Origin: Lotus japonicus | Taxonomy: Eukaryota; Streptophyta; Magnoliopsida; Fabales; Fabaceae | Direction of reading: 5' to 3' | NCBI RefSeq assembly: GCF_012489685.1 | Contig: NC_080044.1 | Span: 27,756,369-27,820,368 of the forward strand | DNA length: 64,000 nt | Part shown: positions 24,759 to 36,771 of the stretch, piece by piece | Numbering within the stretch: position 1 is the stretch's first letter | Layout: each line of letters begins with the position of its first letter | Translations under genes and position numbers: made by a program | The notes under the pieces: generated by a model | Databases searched by the model: none | Seen by the model: the letters and a program-made list of their open reading frames with translations, nothing else | Told to the model about the DNA's origin: nothing

Positions 24759-25229
24759 CCTTCTGTAACACCCCGATTTCCAGGTGTCACTTTAGTAACC
24801 AAAAATAAACTTTATGCGGAAAACAGGTAAATTTTTTTTCCGTCTAATTCCTTTTAAAACAAGCAATAGGAAATAAAGACATAGCCCAACCACTAAACTA
24901 ACCAATATACAGTATATACATCTGTACAGCCTCAGCTGCACTCCATGTCACGCGAAGCCGCAGTGACTCCAAAGTAGTACGCCCGCAGGCAAATATACAA
25001 ACCAGAACTGTGAGTAAAAGTATCAAAATACAGTTATCCAAGAGAAAGTCGGCACTCAAAAATGGCCTGAAAGGAAGATCCCTATACTCCGACAGACTCT
25101 CTGTGATCCTCCTCAAAAGAACCACACAAAAAGCCACACATCGGAACCTACCCTGTCCCAAAAAGAAACTGACGATCAGAGCTCTACACAAAAAATGTCG
25201 TTAATCCTAACCTACCTTCCCAGCTCAGC

Positions 25230-25769
25230 TCACCAATCCTCCTCCTCCTCATCGCTGCTCGGCGAGTAGCTCTCCCCACTGCTCTCGGAGTCAGAGTCGG
25301 AATCCACCGTAATCATCTCGGTGTCCAAATCCATAACCTCCCTCCTCACTGTCCTGCGCACCGCCCTAGTCGAGCCGGTCTCCACATCCACCTCTCCTGT
25401 GAGAACATCCTCCTCCTCCACCCTCATCAAGGGGTCCACACGGTAGCCGTGCGGTGAAGAGAAAGATAAGAGACGTGAGGCAGATGGGACAACAGACTCC
25501 CTCCTCGGCTGTACGAGCCTAGAGGACGACGCCACGTCGATAGAAGCGATGGCAGTAGCCGGAGGTGGCACAACAGGTATAGCAGCAGCAGCAGCAGGCT
25601 CGATCTCCTCTGGGTCCTCCTCAACAGAAGGTGAAGTCGGAGGTGGTGCAGGTGGTGCATGTCCAGTGCCTGGTCCACAATGAACTGAGGGCGGCAAGTC
25701 AAAACTCAGCTCCATACGCCGTAGCACTCCGCTCGTCAGGCGTCCTCGCTCATCCGTCCGGTCCTCCAT
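25230..25769 (-). CDS. LTR-encoded acidic protein, 3' LTR copy (unknown function)
   Basis: From the Met complementary to 25767-25769 (MEDRTDERGR) the frame gives 179 residues; it stays open upstream to 25988. The middle is Pro/Ala-rich (PPAPPPTSPSVEEDPEEIEP) and the C-terminus is strongly acidic and Ser-rich (DSDSDSESSGESYSPSSD then EEEEDW). No domain is recognised. The segment is much richer in G/C than the rest of the LTR, and its counterpart in the solo LTR at 54869-58658 is far shorter. It may be captured host coding sequence. It could be non-functional, since the LTR copies diverge near the N-terminus. Confidence 0.4.
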   Translation of the reverse strand: MEDRTDERGRLTSGVLRRMELSFDLPPSVHCGPGTGHAPPAPPPTSPSVEEDPEEIEPAAAAAIPVVPPPATAIASIDVASSSRLVQPRRESVVPSASRLLSFSSPHGYRVDPLMRVEEEDVLTGEVDVETGSTRAVRRTVRREVMDLDTEMITVDSDSDSESSGESYSPSSDEEEEDW

Positions 25770-26189
25770 GACCCTTCCCCTATACGTCGCTCGGTGACCA
25801 GCTACATCGATCACCCAAGCGGTGGGGGCATCCCGATCCAGCAGCTCATATCTGATCCCCCCGAGGGAGAGACCGTCGAGAACCAGTCGGCCATCGACAT
25901 CTGGCAGCAGGCCGACCGCCCAAAGACAAACATACAAACAAAGCCAAGGCGCTAGGGTCAACTCACAGCAATAAGTACATATACACACAACATGTGACAG
26001 GGTATATATATAAGTTGTTATTTAAGCATATAAGTAATCCTAGCATGTTATGGCTCTAACATTGCTTCAATAAACAAACAGCACACAGTCTCAGTCAGCA
26101 TGAATGTATGCGTGAAATGCAATTATGAATCCGGATTTGTGACGCGTTCCCGTTCGCCACAAGTGAAGCATTCCCGTTCTTCACTATGG

Positions 26190-26367
26190 ATGGACCATTC
26201 CCGTTATCCATCCTGGATGAACCATTCCCGTTATTCATCCTTGGTGAACCATTCCCGTTATTCACCATATGATGAACCATTCCCGTTATTCATCATTTAT
26301 GCAAGGTGAACCATTCCCGTTATTCACCATGATATGCACAGGTGAACCATTCCCGTTATTCACCCGA
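26190..26367. repeat. Minisatellite in LTR: attcccgttattca units
   Basis: Six or more copies of a roughly 20-40 bp unit built on gaaccattcccgttattcac, with variable linkers. A nearly identical array lies at 34872-35047 in the other LTR. Confidence 0.85.
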
Positions 26368-26449
26368 TTGAATGCAACGTGGTTAGCCAAACAACGAATC
26401 GTCCTTACCACGAAAGTGTTTAGCTCACAACCCAATCTCAACAAAACCA

Positions 26450-26602
26450 TGAGTTAGTGTCGGTCAATACAACACAACTCGGAGTAAGTGTCGGTCAATA
26501 CAACACAACTCCATCCACAGAATACACAAGGGTCTAGTGTCGGTCAATACAACACAGCCCAAACAACAAGAGCACTAGGTGTCGGTCAATACAACACGGC
26601 TC
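26450..26602. repeat. Minisatellite in LTR: tgtcggtcaatacaacac units
   Basis: Four copies of agtgtcggtcaatacaacac separated by 10-25 bp of variable sequence. The same array is in the other LTR (35136-35284), and a five-copy version is in the solo LTR (56334-56520). Confidence 0.85.
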
Positions 26603-28780
26603 CACAACACTCCCCAAGAGTACTAGAGTACTCGGTGACTTTCAATCATCACCATAGCTCACCTTAGTGGCTTTCCCAATTCCAATAACTCTCCAAACCC
26701 ACAACAAAAGTCGACTTTTCCCCGTCTTTCGTAAATATTTTCCCTTTTAGTTCTCCTATGATTATTCGTTTAGTAAAAACGTTTCGAATTGAATTAGTCA
26801 GGTTATGAGTTTATTTCTCAAAGTCTAAGTCTCCCAAAGTCTCTAGTTTTCGAAATTCTATTCATTCTAGGTTTTCCGAAAACCAACCACCCAAAAGAAG
26901 TTTCTCGGGGAAAGTCTAAGAATTCCAACAAATACCAGCAAGTGGCTAAGTCTCAAACCCCTCGTTTGAACTTGCCTAGGGTTGTTCATCCAACCCGAAA
27001 TATCAAAGATCACCAGATCAATGAATCTCCACTCCGAAGTCGCGTCAAAACGCTCAATTCCACACCACATCACATCATAAGTTATGAAAACATTCATAAC
27101 AATAAACCATCATCATAATTAATATCATAGCAAAGCATAAGTCGAACTTATCGACGCCTATCATGCAATCATAGCTAATATATATGTAAGTTGCCCTAAC
27201 CTCGAGCTGTTCCAGCTTCGCAAACAAAGTTCTCCTCAAACAATTGCTCTGAGTATTCCAAAGTTCCTTCAACTGAACCTCGGAGGAAAACAAAGCAGAA
27301 TCCAAACAAAATCGATTAGTTCGATCGCAAAACAATACATAAACGATAGACAAAGCATTAAAGCTTCAGAATACGACAAACGGGTACGAAAGGACAAGTT
27401 TTCGAAAACGAAAAACTCCCCCCCCTTAGGAAATAACCCACGGCCATAAGGAGAAAAGGGCTTCGGCTCTTTTTCTTCGATCAAATCAGTTTACAAGGTA
27501 GTTTTAGGGTAGAACTAAGGCAAAGAAACTGTCGGAACAATTTTCGGACAATCGGGTCGAAATACGACTATCCAGAGGCATTTTGGTCCAAAATAAAGGC
27601 TCAAAACTTCAAAGTTATCAGTTCTGAAAACAAATTTGACAGCAACGATCCTCATGACATCCGTGACAACAAATCCTAAAGGCACGAAGTCAGATTAAGT
27701 CTTTTTGACAATAAAGTTTCGAAATGTGAGACAAAAAGGATTTTGAATCAGTTTTTCAGATCCCTGTCAAATGGATCGCAATCAGAGTTTACTGACAGAG
27801 GTTTTAGGCTCTTGGGAACCTAGAGAACATAACCCAAGCAAGAAATCAAAGAAATCGGACCATTTTAGAAAAAGCTCAAAACTGTGAGCACAGAAACGAC
27901 TTCAGAAACGCAACAGAAACAACAATCAGAGGTAGGAATCGTGTTAGTTACCTCGATACCTAGAAGTAGGGACGAACTGCACGAAGATTAATCAAGTTTC
28001 CGCGAAAATTCCTCTTCTCCCTTGCTCTCCAAACTCGCGGCCCTTTGAGGAAAGAAATGAGAGGATTTTGCTTTTTCGCGCTATTTATAGGCGGGTGAAA
28101 TCGCGGGAAAATGAAAATTTCGCGATTCCGATTTTTGCAGCACGATCATCGAGAAATTCTAAGAGAGATTCTGGCGTCAGAATTCCAGAACTCAAAACAA
28201 ATATCTAGGATTTGGGGAAAACGATATCCAAAACGCCAAAAGCGGTGTAAGTTAGTCTGTCCCGAAAAACTACTTTTTGCTGTGATGCTCAAACGACAAA
28301 ACTTCCTACTGAAGAAAGATTGGAAACGTCGAAACAAGTCTGGCAACGCGGACGGAATCTTCGTTAGAAGTCCCGAATAGAAAAAGTCTTCATCCTTCGC
28401 TCAAAACTAGGGTTTCGAAGCAAAGAAATTAGAGTCGGCGGACATCCGAAAAGTGAAACCTATCGTGCGTACAGTCCAGAGTTCCGAAATGAAACGCTGG
28501 TCTATGGAAAAATAAAGAGAATCTTTAAATTTTCCGAGAGTTCGAAATCTCACTCAAAACGTTGCTTTAAGAGCGAAATAGCCTATTCTGGACACGCTCG
28601 CCCTAAGGCAAGGGTGCAGACGACTCGCACTAACTCCGAAAACGACTACGCAACATTCCTCAAGCAATTCCTGAACTTTCTTCTTCATTAATCTTCCTCA
28701 AATATCAAACTCCTGTCACGCTTACACTGATTCTACGCGTGAGTCGGAAACTAGCTTGTTCTGAAAATCCAGGTCTTACA

Positions 28781-28800
28781 ATACTCCCCTCCAAAAAGAA
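28781..28800 (-). other. Polypurine tract
   Basis: The minus strand reads TTTCTTTTTGGAGGGGAGTAT directly before the 3' LTR start. Its purine block GGAGGGGAG is the expected primer site for plus-strand DNA synthesis. Confidence 0.75.
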
Positions 28801-28817
28801 AGTTTCGTCCTCGAAAC

Positions 28818-31800
28818 TCAGAGTTCAGCAAAAAGTCCGGGGTACAGTTCCTTGATCTTGTCTTCCAATTCCCATGTAGCATCCCCCGTATCCTTGTTCC
28901 ATATCACCTTTACCAACGGAATCTGCTTTCCCCTCAGCTGTTTCACCCTTCTATCCCCAATACTCACTGGCGGTGTCTCAAAAGTCAAATCATCCTTCAG
29001 TTCAACGTTGTCTGGCACGATCACATGAGTCGGGTCTGGAATGTACTTCCTCAACTGCGACACATGAAATACGTCATGAATGTTGGAAAGAAATGGTGGT
29101 AGTGCAATCTGATACGCAACTGGTCCAACACGTCGAGTGATTTGATAAGGCCCAATAAACTTTGGCGTGAGCTTCCTCGACTTAATAGCTCGTCCAACTC
29201 CCGTAGTCTGAGTAACTCGTAGAAACACATGGTCACCTTCCTCAAACTCTAGGGTTCTACGTCTCTGATCAGCATAACTCTTCTGTCTGCTCTGTGAAGC
29301 TCTCATCTGTTCTCTGATCTGCTTAACCTTCTCAGTCGTCTGTTGCAGCATTTCTGGCCCAATCAACAAACTCTCCCCATCTTGATACCAACACAAAGGT
29401 GTCCTACACTTTCGACCATACAAAGCTTCATACGGTGCCATCCCAATGCTCGCATGGAAACTATTGTTGTAGGTGAATTCAATCAATGGCAGAAGATCAT
29501 CCCAGCTTCCTCTGTTATCTAACACGCAAGCACGTAGTAGATCCTCTAGCGACTGAATAGTTCTCTCTGTTTGCCCATCAGTTTGTGGATGATACGCCGA
29601 ACTCAATCTCAGCTTGGTTCCTAACGCATCATGAAGAGCTCCCCAAAAGTGCGAAGTAAACTTCGGATCCCGATCAGACACAATGCTTGTCGGAACTCCG
29701 TGTAGTCTCACAATCTCCGCCACATAAATCTCGGCCAACTTCTCCACATTGTAGGTAGTTCTCACTGGTAGGAAATGCGCTGACTTGGTCAAACGATCTA
29801 CAATCACCCAAATCGAATCGTGTCTCTTCTGTGTTCTTGGCAAAGCCACCACAAAATCCATGGATATACTATCCCATTTCCATTCTGGCACGTCTAAACT
29901 CTGTAGCATACCAACAGGTCTTTGATGCTCTACCTTTGCCTTCTGACAAGTCAAGCATGCAGCTACATACTCAGCCACTTGTTTCTTCATTCCTGGCCAC
30001 CAGAAATTCAGCTTCAAATCTTGATACATCTTTATCATTCCCGGATGAATACTCCATTTGCTCTTGTGTCCTTCATCCATGATTAGCCTTCTCAATTCTG
30101 GATTGTTGGGTACACACACTCTGTCCTTACATCTTAAGATATCATCAGTTCCGATCTTGAATTCCGGGTCTTTCCCTTGAATCACTGAGTTCCTCTTCTC
30201 CATCAGAAACTCATCTTGCAGTTGTTGCTCTCTAATCTCTTCCATCAGTCCACTGGCAATTCTGATCATACCGAACTTCAACTTACCCTCAGACGGTGTC
30301 ACGCCTAAACTCATATCTCGAAATTGTTCTAGCAACTCCAGCTCTTTAACCATCATTGACGAAACATGCATCTTTCTGCTCAACGCATCAGCAACTACGT
30401 TCGCCTTCCCAGGGTGATATTGCAACGTAAACTCATAGTCCTTGATGAACTCCATCCATCTTCGTTGCCTCATGTTCAGCTCCTTCTGATCAAACAAGTA
30501 TTTAAGGCTCTTGTGATCGCTAAATATCGTGAAAGTACAACCATAGAGATAATGCCTCCAGATCTTCAGCGAAAACACAATGGCAGCTAACTCCAAATCG
30601 TGAGTCGGATAGTTCCTCTCATGCGTCTTCAACTGTCTCGAAGCATACGCCACCACTTTTCGATGTTGCATCAGCACACATCCCAAGCCTTGATACGAAG
30701 CATCACAATAAACTTCATAAGGTTCTTCTGGTTGCGGCAAAATAAGTACAGGTGCTGTCGTCAAACATTCCTTCAAAGTCTGAAAACTTGATTCACACGC
30801 TTCAGTCCATGCAAAAGGTTGATCCTTCCTTGTCAGTTGAGTCAAAGGTCCAACGATCTTGGCAAATCCCTCAATGAAGCGTCTATAGTACCCAGCTAAG
30901 CCCACAAAACTTCTGATCTCCGTCACTGTCTTCGGTTGCTCCCAAGCCAAAACAGTCTCCACTTTCGCCGGATCTACAACTATGCCTTCCTTTGAGATAA
31001 CGTGGCCTAAGAAATTAACTTCCTTCAGCCATAATTCACACTTGGAAGGGTTCGCATACAGCTTCTTTTCTCTCAACACTTGTAAAACTTGGCGCAAATG
31101 TCCTTCATGTTCTTTTGCGTCCTTCGAATATATCAATATGTCATCAATAAACACCACCACAAACCGATCTAAGAACTCATGAAAGATACGGTTCATGTAA
31201 TCCATAAAAACAGCAGGTGCATTTGTCACTCCAAACGGCATCACTAAGTACTCGTAGTGTCCGTAGCGTGTTCTGAATGCAGTCTTCGGTATATCCTCAG
31301 TCTTCACTCTGATCTGATGATAGCCTGACTTCAAGTCTATCTTGGAAAATACAGCAGCCCCTCGTAACTGATCCATCAAATCATCTATCCTTGGCAACGG
31401 GTATCGGTTCTTGATCGTCGCCTTGTTCAGCTGTCGGTAGTCCACACACAATCTCGACCTTCCGTCTTTCTTCTTAACTAACAACACTGGCGCTCCCCAC
31501 GGTGAAACACTTGGTCGAATAAATCCTTTTGCCGAAAGATCCTCCAACTGAGATTTCAACTCTACTAACTCCGCAGGTGCCATACGGTAAGGTGCAATCG
31601 AAATCGGTCCAGTTCCGGGTACAATGTCGATCACAAACTCAACATCGCGTACAGGCGGCAGTCCAGGTACATCTCCAGGAAAAACATCTGCAAAATCTCG
31701 AACCACCGGAATACCTTGAATATCCGATTCCTTCTTCCCCTCCAGACTTAGCAATGAAAAGTACTTCTGAGTGCCCTCGCTCAACGATGCACTAATGTGG

Positions 31801-33236
31801 TTGATAGAAAGATACTCGAAAAGATCCGAGTCCGGGAACACCACTTTCTTTCGACTACAGTCCAAAAGACAATGGTAGTGGGATAACCAATCCATCCCGA
31901 GGATTACATCTAGGTTTTTAAGGGGTAGACATACTAGGTTGGCATGAAAAGTTCTATCTTTATATACTACTGAACAGTGCATGCATGCGACATTAGCAAT
32001 TAGAGTCCTAGCAGGTGTAGTTACCATAAGATCAAAACTCAAAGTAGTAATAGGCAGATGCAGTCTTGATACGCAATCCTTAGAGACAAATGAATGAGTT
32101 GCACCAGAATCAAAGAGTACAGTTAGAAGATTACTGTCAATTTCACATTCTCCTCTGATCAAACCATCAGCTCCTTCAGCCTCTTCTCCATCCATGGTAT
32201 ACACTCTTCCCTTCGCCACTGGGCGCTTCCCACTAACAGCATTCACAGACGGTTCAACCTTCGGTGCCTTGCATTCCGTAGCCAGATGCCCAGATTTGTT
32301 GCAATTGTAGCATCTTGGTGGCCTCGTGCAATTGTTGGCATAGTGTCCCGTTCCTCCACAACGGAAACAAGTCACTTCACGATTTGGGGTACGGCTTCCC
32401 GACCCTCCTGAAGTAGCAGCAGCCATAGGCTTGTAAGATCCCGGGGTAAACCCTCTCCCCGCAGGACGTTGATATGGCTTCCTCGCCTGAAACCTCCCTT
32501 TTCCCTGAAAACTCTGTGGTGTCGACCTCACCGGTCCTCCTGTTCCAACCCTGTTGTATCTCCGATTCTTCATCAATTCCACCTCAGTTGCCTTCTCAAC
32601 CAATGCCTGGAATCTCATGATCCCCAACGGTCTCACCGAATCTTCAATATCAGGCCTCAATCCCCTCGCAAATCTCTTGCACATGTAGGGTTCATCAACT
32701 TGATCACGGAAAAACCGAAAGTACTTTGCCAGAGACTCTAACTTGGCAGCATACTCCGGAATGCTCATGCTTCCTTGTTTAAGAGTCAGAAACTGTGATT
32801 CACGCTCGTCACGAGCACTGTCTGGGAAATACTTCTCGAGGAAAGCAGTTCGAAAAGAATTCCAGTTCACCTCAATATGATTGGCTTCCATCATCCCTCT
32901 GGCGCCTCTCCACCAGTACTCAGCATCTCCCAACAACAGATAGGTTGCCAGCCCCACTTTGGCTCCCTCAGCAGTCTGTAACACACCAAAGATCTTCTCA
33001 ATTTCCTCTATCCAGAGTTCCGCTTTGTCCGGGTCAGTACCCCCCGAAAACTTAGGCGGATCCTGTCTCCTGAAGTCATTCAACCCTTTGTTCTGATCCA
33101 GAGTCGCCTCCCTCTGACGCTGGTGTTGATCACGCGCTTCCTCCGCAGCACGTCTCAAAGCATTGTCATTCGCTTGGTTAGTCATTGCCTGGGCCATAGT
33201 GGCCATCATCTCCGCTAGCTGATTCGTGTTCACCAT
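28818..33236 (-). CDS. Ty3/gypsy Gag-Pol polyprotein, intact
   Basis: A single 1,472-residue frame. Gag runs to about 340 and holds two CCHC knuckles ([14 protein letters not shown] at 290-303, [14 protein letters not shown] at 309-322). Protease has DSGA at 376-379. Reverse transcriptase has [17 protein letters not shown] and the active site FIDD at 696-699. RNase H has D845. Integrase has the HHCC finger (H1057, H1064, C1094, C1097) and D1127, D1188, E1224. The C-terminus (about 1425-1470, [16 protein letters not shown]...ATWELE) is a chromodomain-like region thought to guide integration. All key residues are present, so the protein may be active. Fused Gag-Pol with no frameshift is common in plant chromoviruses. 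Confidence 0.97.
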   Translation of the reverse strand: MVNTNQLAEMMATMAQAMTNQANDNALRRAAEEARDQHQRQREATLDQNKGLNDFRRQDPPKFSGGTDPDKAELWIEEIEKIFGVLQTAEGAKVGLATYLLLGDAEYWWRGARGMMEANHIEVNWNSFRTAFLEKYFPDSARDERESQFLTLKQGSMSIPEYAAKLESLAKYFRFFRDQVDEPYMCKRFARGLRPDIEDSVRPLGIMRFQALVEKATEVELMKNRRYNRVGTGGPVRSTPQSFQGKGRFQARKPYQRPAGRGFTPGSYKPMAAATSGGSGSRTPNREVTCFRCGGTGHYANNCTRPPRCYNCNKSGHLATECKAPKVEPSVNAVSGKRPVAKGRVYTMDGEEAEGADGLIRGECEIDSNLLTVLFDSGATHSFVSKDCVSRLHLPITTLSFDLMVTTPARTLIANVACMHCSVVYKDRTFHANLVCLPLKNLDVILGMDWLSHYHCLLDCSRKKVVFPDSDLFEYLSINHISASLSEGTQKYFSLLSLEGKKESDIQGIPVVRDFADVFPGDVPGLPPVRDVEFVIDIVPGTGPISIAPYRMAPAELVELKSQLEDLSAKGFIRPSVSPWGAPVLLVKKKDGRSRLCVDYRQLNKATIKNRYPLPRIDDLMDQLRGAAVFSKIDLKSGYHQIRVKTEDIPKTAFRTRYGHYEYLVMPFGVTNAPAVFMDYMNRIFHEFLDRFVVVFIDDILIYSKDAKEHEGHLRQVLQVLREKKLYANPSKCELWLKEVNFLGHVISKEGIVVDPAKVETVLAWEQPKTVTEIRSFVGLAGYYRRFIEGFAKIVGPLTQLTRKDQPFAWTEACESSFQTLKECLTTAPVLILPQPEEPYEVYCDASYQGLGCVLMQHRKVVAYASRQLKTHERNYPTHDLELAAIVFSLKIWRHYLYGCTFTIFSDHKSLKYLFDQKELNMRQRRWMEFIKDYEFTLQYHPGKANVVADALSRKMHVSSMMVKELELLEQFRDMSLGVTPSEGKLKFGMIRIASGLMEEIREQQLQDEFLMEKRNSVIQGKDPEFKIGTDDILRCKDRVCVPNNPELRRLIMDEGHKSKWSIHPGMIKMYQDLKLNFWWPGMKKQVAEYVAACLTCQKAKVEHQRPVGMLQSLDVPEWKWDSISMDFVVALPRTQKRHDSIWVIVDRLTKSAHFLPVRTTYNVEKLAEIYVAEIVRLHGVPTSIVSDRDPKFTSHFWGALHDALGTKLRLSSAYHPQTDGQTERTIQSLEDLLRACVLDNRGSWDDLLPLIEFTYNNSFHASIGMAPYEALYGRKCRTPLCWYQDGESLLIGPEMLQQTTEKVKQIREQMRASQSRQKSYADQRRRTLEFEEGDHVFLRVTQTTGVGRAIKSRKLTPKFIGPYQITRRVGPVAYQIALPPFLSNIHDVFHVSQLRKYIPDPTHVIVPDNVELKDDLTFETPPVSIGDRRVKQLRGKQIPLVKVIWNKDTGDATWELEDKIKELYPGLFAEL

Positions 33237-33432
33237 CGTCTGTTAGCCCCAAGAAAACGGTTAGTCCTAATCGTAGAATAGCACCAAAGCTACTCCATAT
33301 AGTTAAGTAATAATAATACAATCAATTAGAACGAAAAATCGTTCTGCAGACAATCAATTTTCACTCTTTGCAGAGTCACACAACCTAGCACAGAAGACCT
33401 ATTCCCCAAAGACTCCCAAAAGACTCGACTAA

Positions 33433-33444
33433 GCTCTGATACCA
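33433..33444 (-). other. Primer binding site (tRNA-iMet)
   Basis: The minus strand reads TGGTATCAGAGC, three bases inside the 5' LTR edge at 33448: the canonical plant initiator-Met primer site. Confidence 0.9.
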
Positions 33445-33913
33445 CAATGTAACACCCCGATTTCCAGGTGTCACTTTAGTAACCAAAAATAAACTTTATG
33501 CGGAAAACAGGTAAATTTTTTTTCCGTTTAATTCCTTTTAAAACAAGCAATAGGAAATAAAGACATAGCCCAACCACTAAACTAACCAATATACAGTATA
33601 TACATCTGTACAGCCTCAGCTGCACTCCATGTCACGCGAAGCCGCAGTGACTCCAAAGTAGTACGCCCGCAGGCAAATATACAAACCAGAACTGTGAGTA
33701 AAAGTATCAAAATACAGTTATCCAAGAGAAAGTCGGCACTCAAAAATGGCCTGAAAGGAAGACCCCTATACTCCGACAGACTCTCTGTGATCCTCCTCAA
33801 AAGAACCACACAAAAAGCCACACATCGGAACCTACCCTGTCCCAAAAAGAAACTGACGATCAGAGCTCTACACAAAAAATGTCGCTAATCCTAACCTACC
33901 CTCCCAGCTCAGC

Positions 33914-34450
33914 TCACCAATCCTCCTCCTCCTCATCGCTGCTCGGCGAGTAGCTCTCCCCACTGCTCTCGGAGTCAGAGTCGGAATCCACCGTAATCAT
34001 CTCGGTGTCCAAATCCATAACCTCCCTCCTCACTGTCCTGCGCACCGCCCTAGTCGAGCCGGTCTCCACATCCACCTCTCCTGTGAGAACATCCTCCTCC
34101 TCCACCCTCATCAAGGGGTCCACACGGTAGCCGTGCGGTGAAGAGAAAGATAAGAGACGTGAGGCAGATGGGACAACAGACTCCCTCCTCGGCTGTACGA
34201 GCCTAGAGGACGACGCCACGTCGGTAGAAGCGATGGCAGTAGCCGGAGGTGGCACAACAGGTATAGCAGCAGCAGCAGGCTCGATCTCTTCTGGGTCCTC
34301 CTCAACAGAAGGTGAAGTCGGAGGTGGTGCAGGTGGTGCATGTCCAGTGCCTGGTCCACAATGAACTGAGGGCGGCAAGTCAAAACTCAGCTCCATACGC
34401 CGTAGCACTCCACTCGTCAGGCGTCCTCGCTCATCCGTCCGGTCCTCCAT
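33914..34450 (-). CDS. LTR-encoded acidic protein, 5' LTR copy (unknown function)
   Basis: 178 residues from the Met complementary to 34448-34450; the frame is open upstream to 34615. It matches the 3' LTR copy except for a few substitutions (for example Gly to Arg just upstream of the Met, Ile to Thr inside) and loss of one Ala codon in the poly-Ala run, so the frame is kept. Further upstream an additional C in a C-run near 34540 puts the copies in different frames, which favours the internal Met as the real start if the protein is made. In the element's RNA this frame precedes the primer site and gag. Confidence 0.4.
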   Translation of the reverse strand: MEDRTDERGRLTSGVLRRMELSFDLPPSVHCGPGTGHAPPAPPPTSPSVEEDPEEIEPAAAAIPVVPPPATAIASTDVASSSRLVQPRRESVVPSASRLLSFSSPHGYRVDPLMRVEEEDVLTGEVDVETGSTRAVRRTVRREVMDLDTEMITVDSDSDSESSGESYSPSSDEEEEDW

Positions 34451-34871
34451 GACCCTTCTCCTATACGTCGCTCGGTGACCAGCTACATCGATCACCCAAG
34501 CGGTGGGGGCATCCCGATCCAGCAGCTCATATCTGATCCCCCCCGAGGGAGAGACCGTCCAGAACCAGTCGGCCATCAACATCTGGCAGCAGGCCGACCA
34601 CCCAAAGGCAAACATACAAACAAAGCCAAGGCGCTAGGGTCAACTCACAGCAATAAGTACATATACACACAACATGTGACAGGGTATATATATAAGTTGT
34701 TATTTAAGCATATAAGTAATCCTAGCATGTTATGGCTCTAACATTGCTTCAATAAACAAACAGCACACAGTCTCAGTCAGCATGAATGTATGCGTGAAAT
34801 GCAATTATGAATCCGGATTTGTGACGCGTTCCCGTTCGCCACAAGTGAAGCATTCCCGTTCTTCACTATGG

Positions 34872-35284
34872 ATGGACCATTCTCGTTATCCATCCTGGAT
34901 GAACCATTCCCGTTATTCATCCTTGGTGAACCATTCCCGTTATTCACCATATGATGAACCATTCCCGTTATTCATCATTTATGCAAGGTGAACCATTCCC
35001 GTTATTCACCATGATATGCACAGGTGAACCATTCCCGTTATTCACCCGATTGAATGCAACGTGGTTAGCCAAACAACGAATCGTCCTTACCACGAAAGTG
35101 TTTAGCTCACAACCCAATCTCAACAAAACCATGAGTTAGTGTCGGTCAATACAACACAACTCGGAGTAAGTGTCGGTCAATACAACACAACTCCATCCAC
35201 AGAATACACAAGGGTCTAGTGTCGGTCAATACAACACAGCCCAAACAACAAGAGCACTAGGTGTCGGTCAATACAACACGGCTC
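34872..35284. repeat. Two minisatellites in the 5' LTR
   Basis: attcccgttattca units at 34872-35047 and tgtcggtcaatacaacac units at 35136-35284, matching the arrays in the 3' LTR in copy number and order. Confidence 0.85.
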
Positions 35285-36763
35285 CACAACACTCCCCAAG
35301 AGTACTAGAGTACTCGGTGACTTTCAATCATCACCATAGCTCACCTTAGTGGCTTTCCCAATTCCAATAACTCTCCAAACCCACAACAAAAGTCGACTTT
35401 TCCCCGTCTTTCGTAAATATTTTCCCTTTTAGTTCTCCTATGATTATTCGTTTAGTAAAAACGTTTCGAATTGAATTAGTCAGGTTATGAGTTTATTTCT
35501 CAAAGTCTAAGTCTCCCAAAGTCTCTAGTTTTCGAAATTCTATTCATTCTAGGTTTTCCGAAAACCAACCACCCAAAAGAAGTTTCTCGGGGAAAGTCTA
35601 AGAATTCCAACAAATACCAGCAAGTGGCTAAGTCTCAAACCCCTCGTTTGAACTTGCCTAGGGTTGTTCATCCAACCCGAAATATCAAAGATCACCAGAT
35701 CAATGAATCTCCACTCCGAAGTCGCGTCAAAACGCTCAATTCCACACCACATCACATCATAAGTTATGAAAACATTCATAACAATAAACCATCATCATAA
35801 TTAATATCATAGCAAAGCATAAGTCGAACTTATCGACGCCTATCATGCAATCATAGCTAATATATATGTAAGTTGCCCTAACCTCGAGCTGTTCCAGCTT
35901 CGCAAACAAAGTTCTCCTCAAACAATTGCTCTGAGTATTCCAAAGTTCCTTCAACTGAACCTCGGAGGAAAACAAAGCAGAATCCAAACAAAATCGATTA
36001 GTTCGATCGCAAAACAATACATAAACGATAGACAAAGCATTAAAGCTTCAGAATACGACAAACGGGTACGAAAGGACAAGTTTTCGAAAACGAAAAACTC
36101 CCCCCCCTTAGGAAATAACCCACGGCCATAAGGAGAAAAGGGCTTCGGCTCTTTTTCTTCGATCAAATCAGTTTACAAGGTAGTTTTAGGGTAAAACTAA
36201 GGCAAAGAAACTGTCGGAACAATTTTCGGACAATCGGGTCGAAATACGACTATCCAGGGGCATTTTGGTCCAAAATAAAGGCTCAAAACTTCAAAGTTAT
36301 CAGTTCTGAAAACAAATTTGACAGCAACGATCCTCATGACATTCGTGACAACAAATCCTAAAGGCACGAAGTCAGATTAAGTCTTTTTGACAATAAAGTT
36401 TCGAAATGTGAGACAAAAAGGATTTTGAATCAGTTTTTCAGATCCCTGTCAAATGGATCGCAATCAGAGTTTACTGACAGAGGTTTTAGGCTCTTGGGAA
36501 CCTAGAGAACATAACCCAAGCAAGAAATCAAAGAAATCGGACCATTTTAGAAAAAGCTCAAAACTGTGAGCACAGAAACGACTTCAGAAACGCAACAGAA
36601 ACAACAATCAGAGGTAGGAATCGTGTTAGTTACCTCGATACCTAGAAGTAGGGACGAACTGCACGAAGATTGGTCAAGTTTCCGCGAAAATTCCTCTTCT
36701 CCCTTGCTCTCCAAACTCGCGGCCCTTTGAGAAAAGAAATGAGAGGATTTTGCTTTTTCGCGC

Positions 36764-36771
36764 TATTTATA
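36764..36771 (-). promoter_or_regulatory. LTR promoter TATA box
   Basis: The minus strand reads CTATAAATAGC, in the same relative place as 28082-28089 in the 3' LTR and 57991-57998 in the solo LTR. Conservation in all three supports it as the retrotransposon promoter. Confidence 0.6.

Larger units (their letters stand above)
24764..28780 (-). repeat. 3' LTR of the Ty3 element
   Basis: Starts tgtaacaccccg and ends ggtcttaca in window orientation. It is 4,017 bp, very long for a plant LTR. It contains an additional open reading frame, two minisatellites, and a TATAAATA box on the minus strand (28082-28089). Confidence 0.95.

Noticed and set aside
25010..25204. Plus-strand and other small frames antisense to LTR or polyprotein sequence
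   Set aside because: They recur only because the LTRs are repeated. They are low-complexity shadows without family resemblance.
26190..26602. CRISPR-like regular repeats
   Set aside because: Units vary in length and spacing, lie inside LTRs of a plant retrotransposon and occur in all copies. They are minisatellites.
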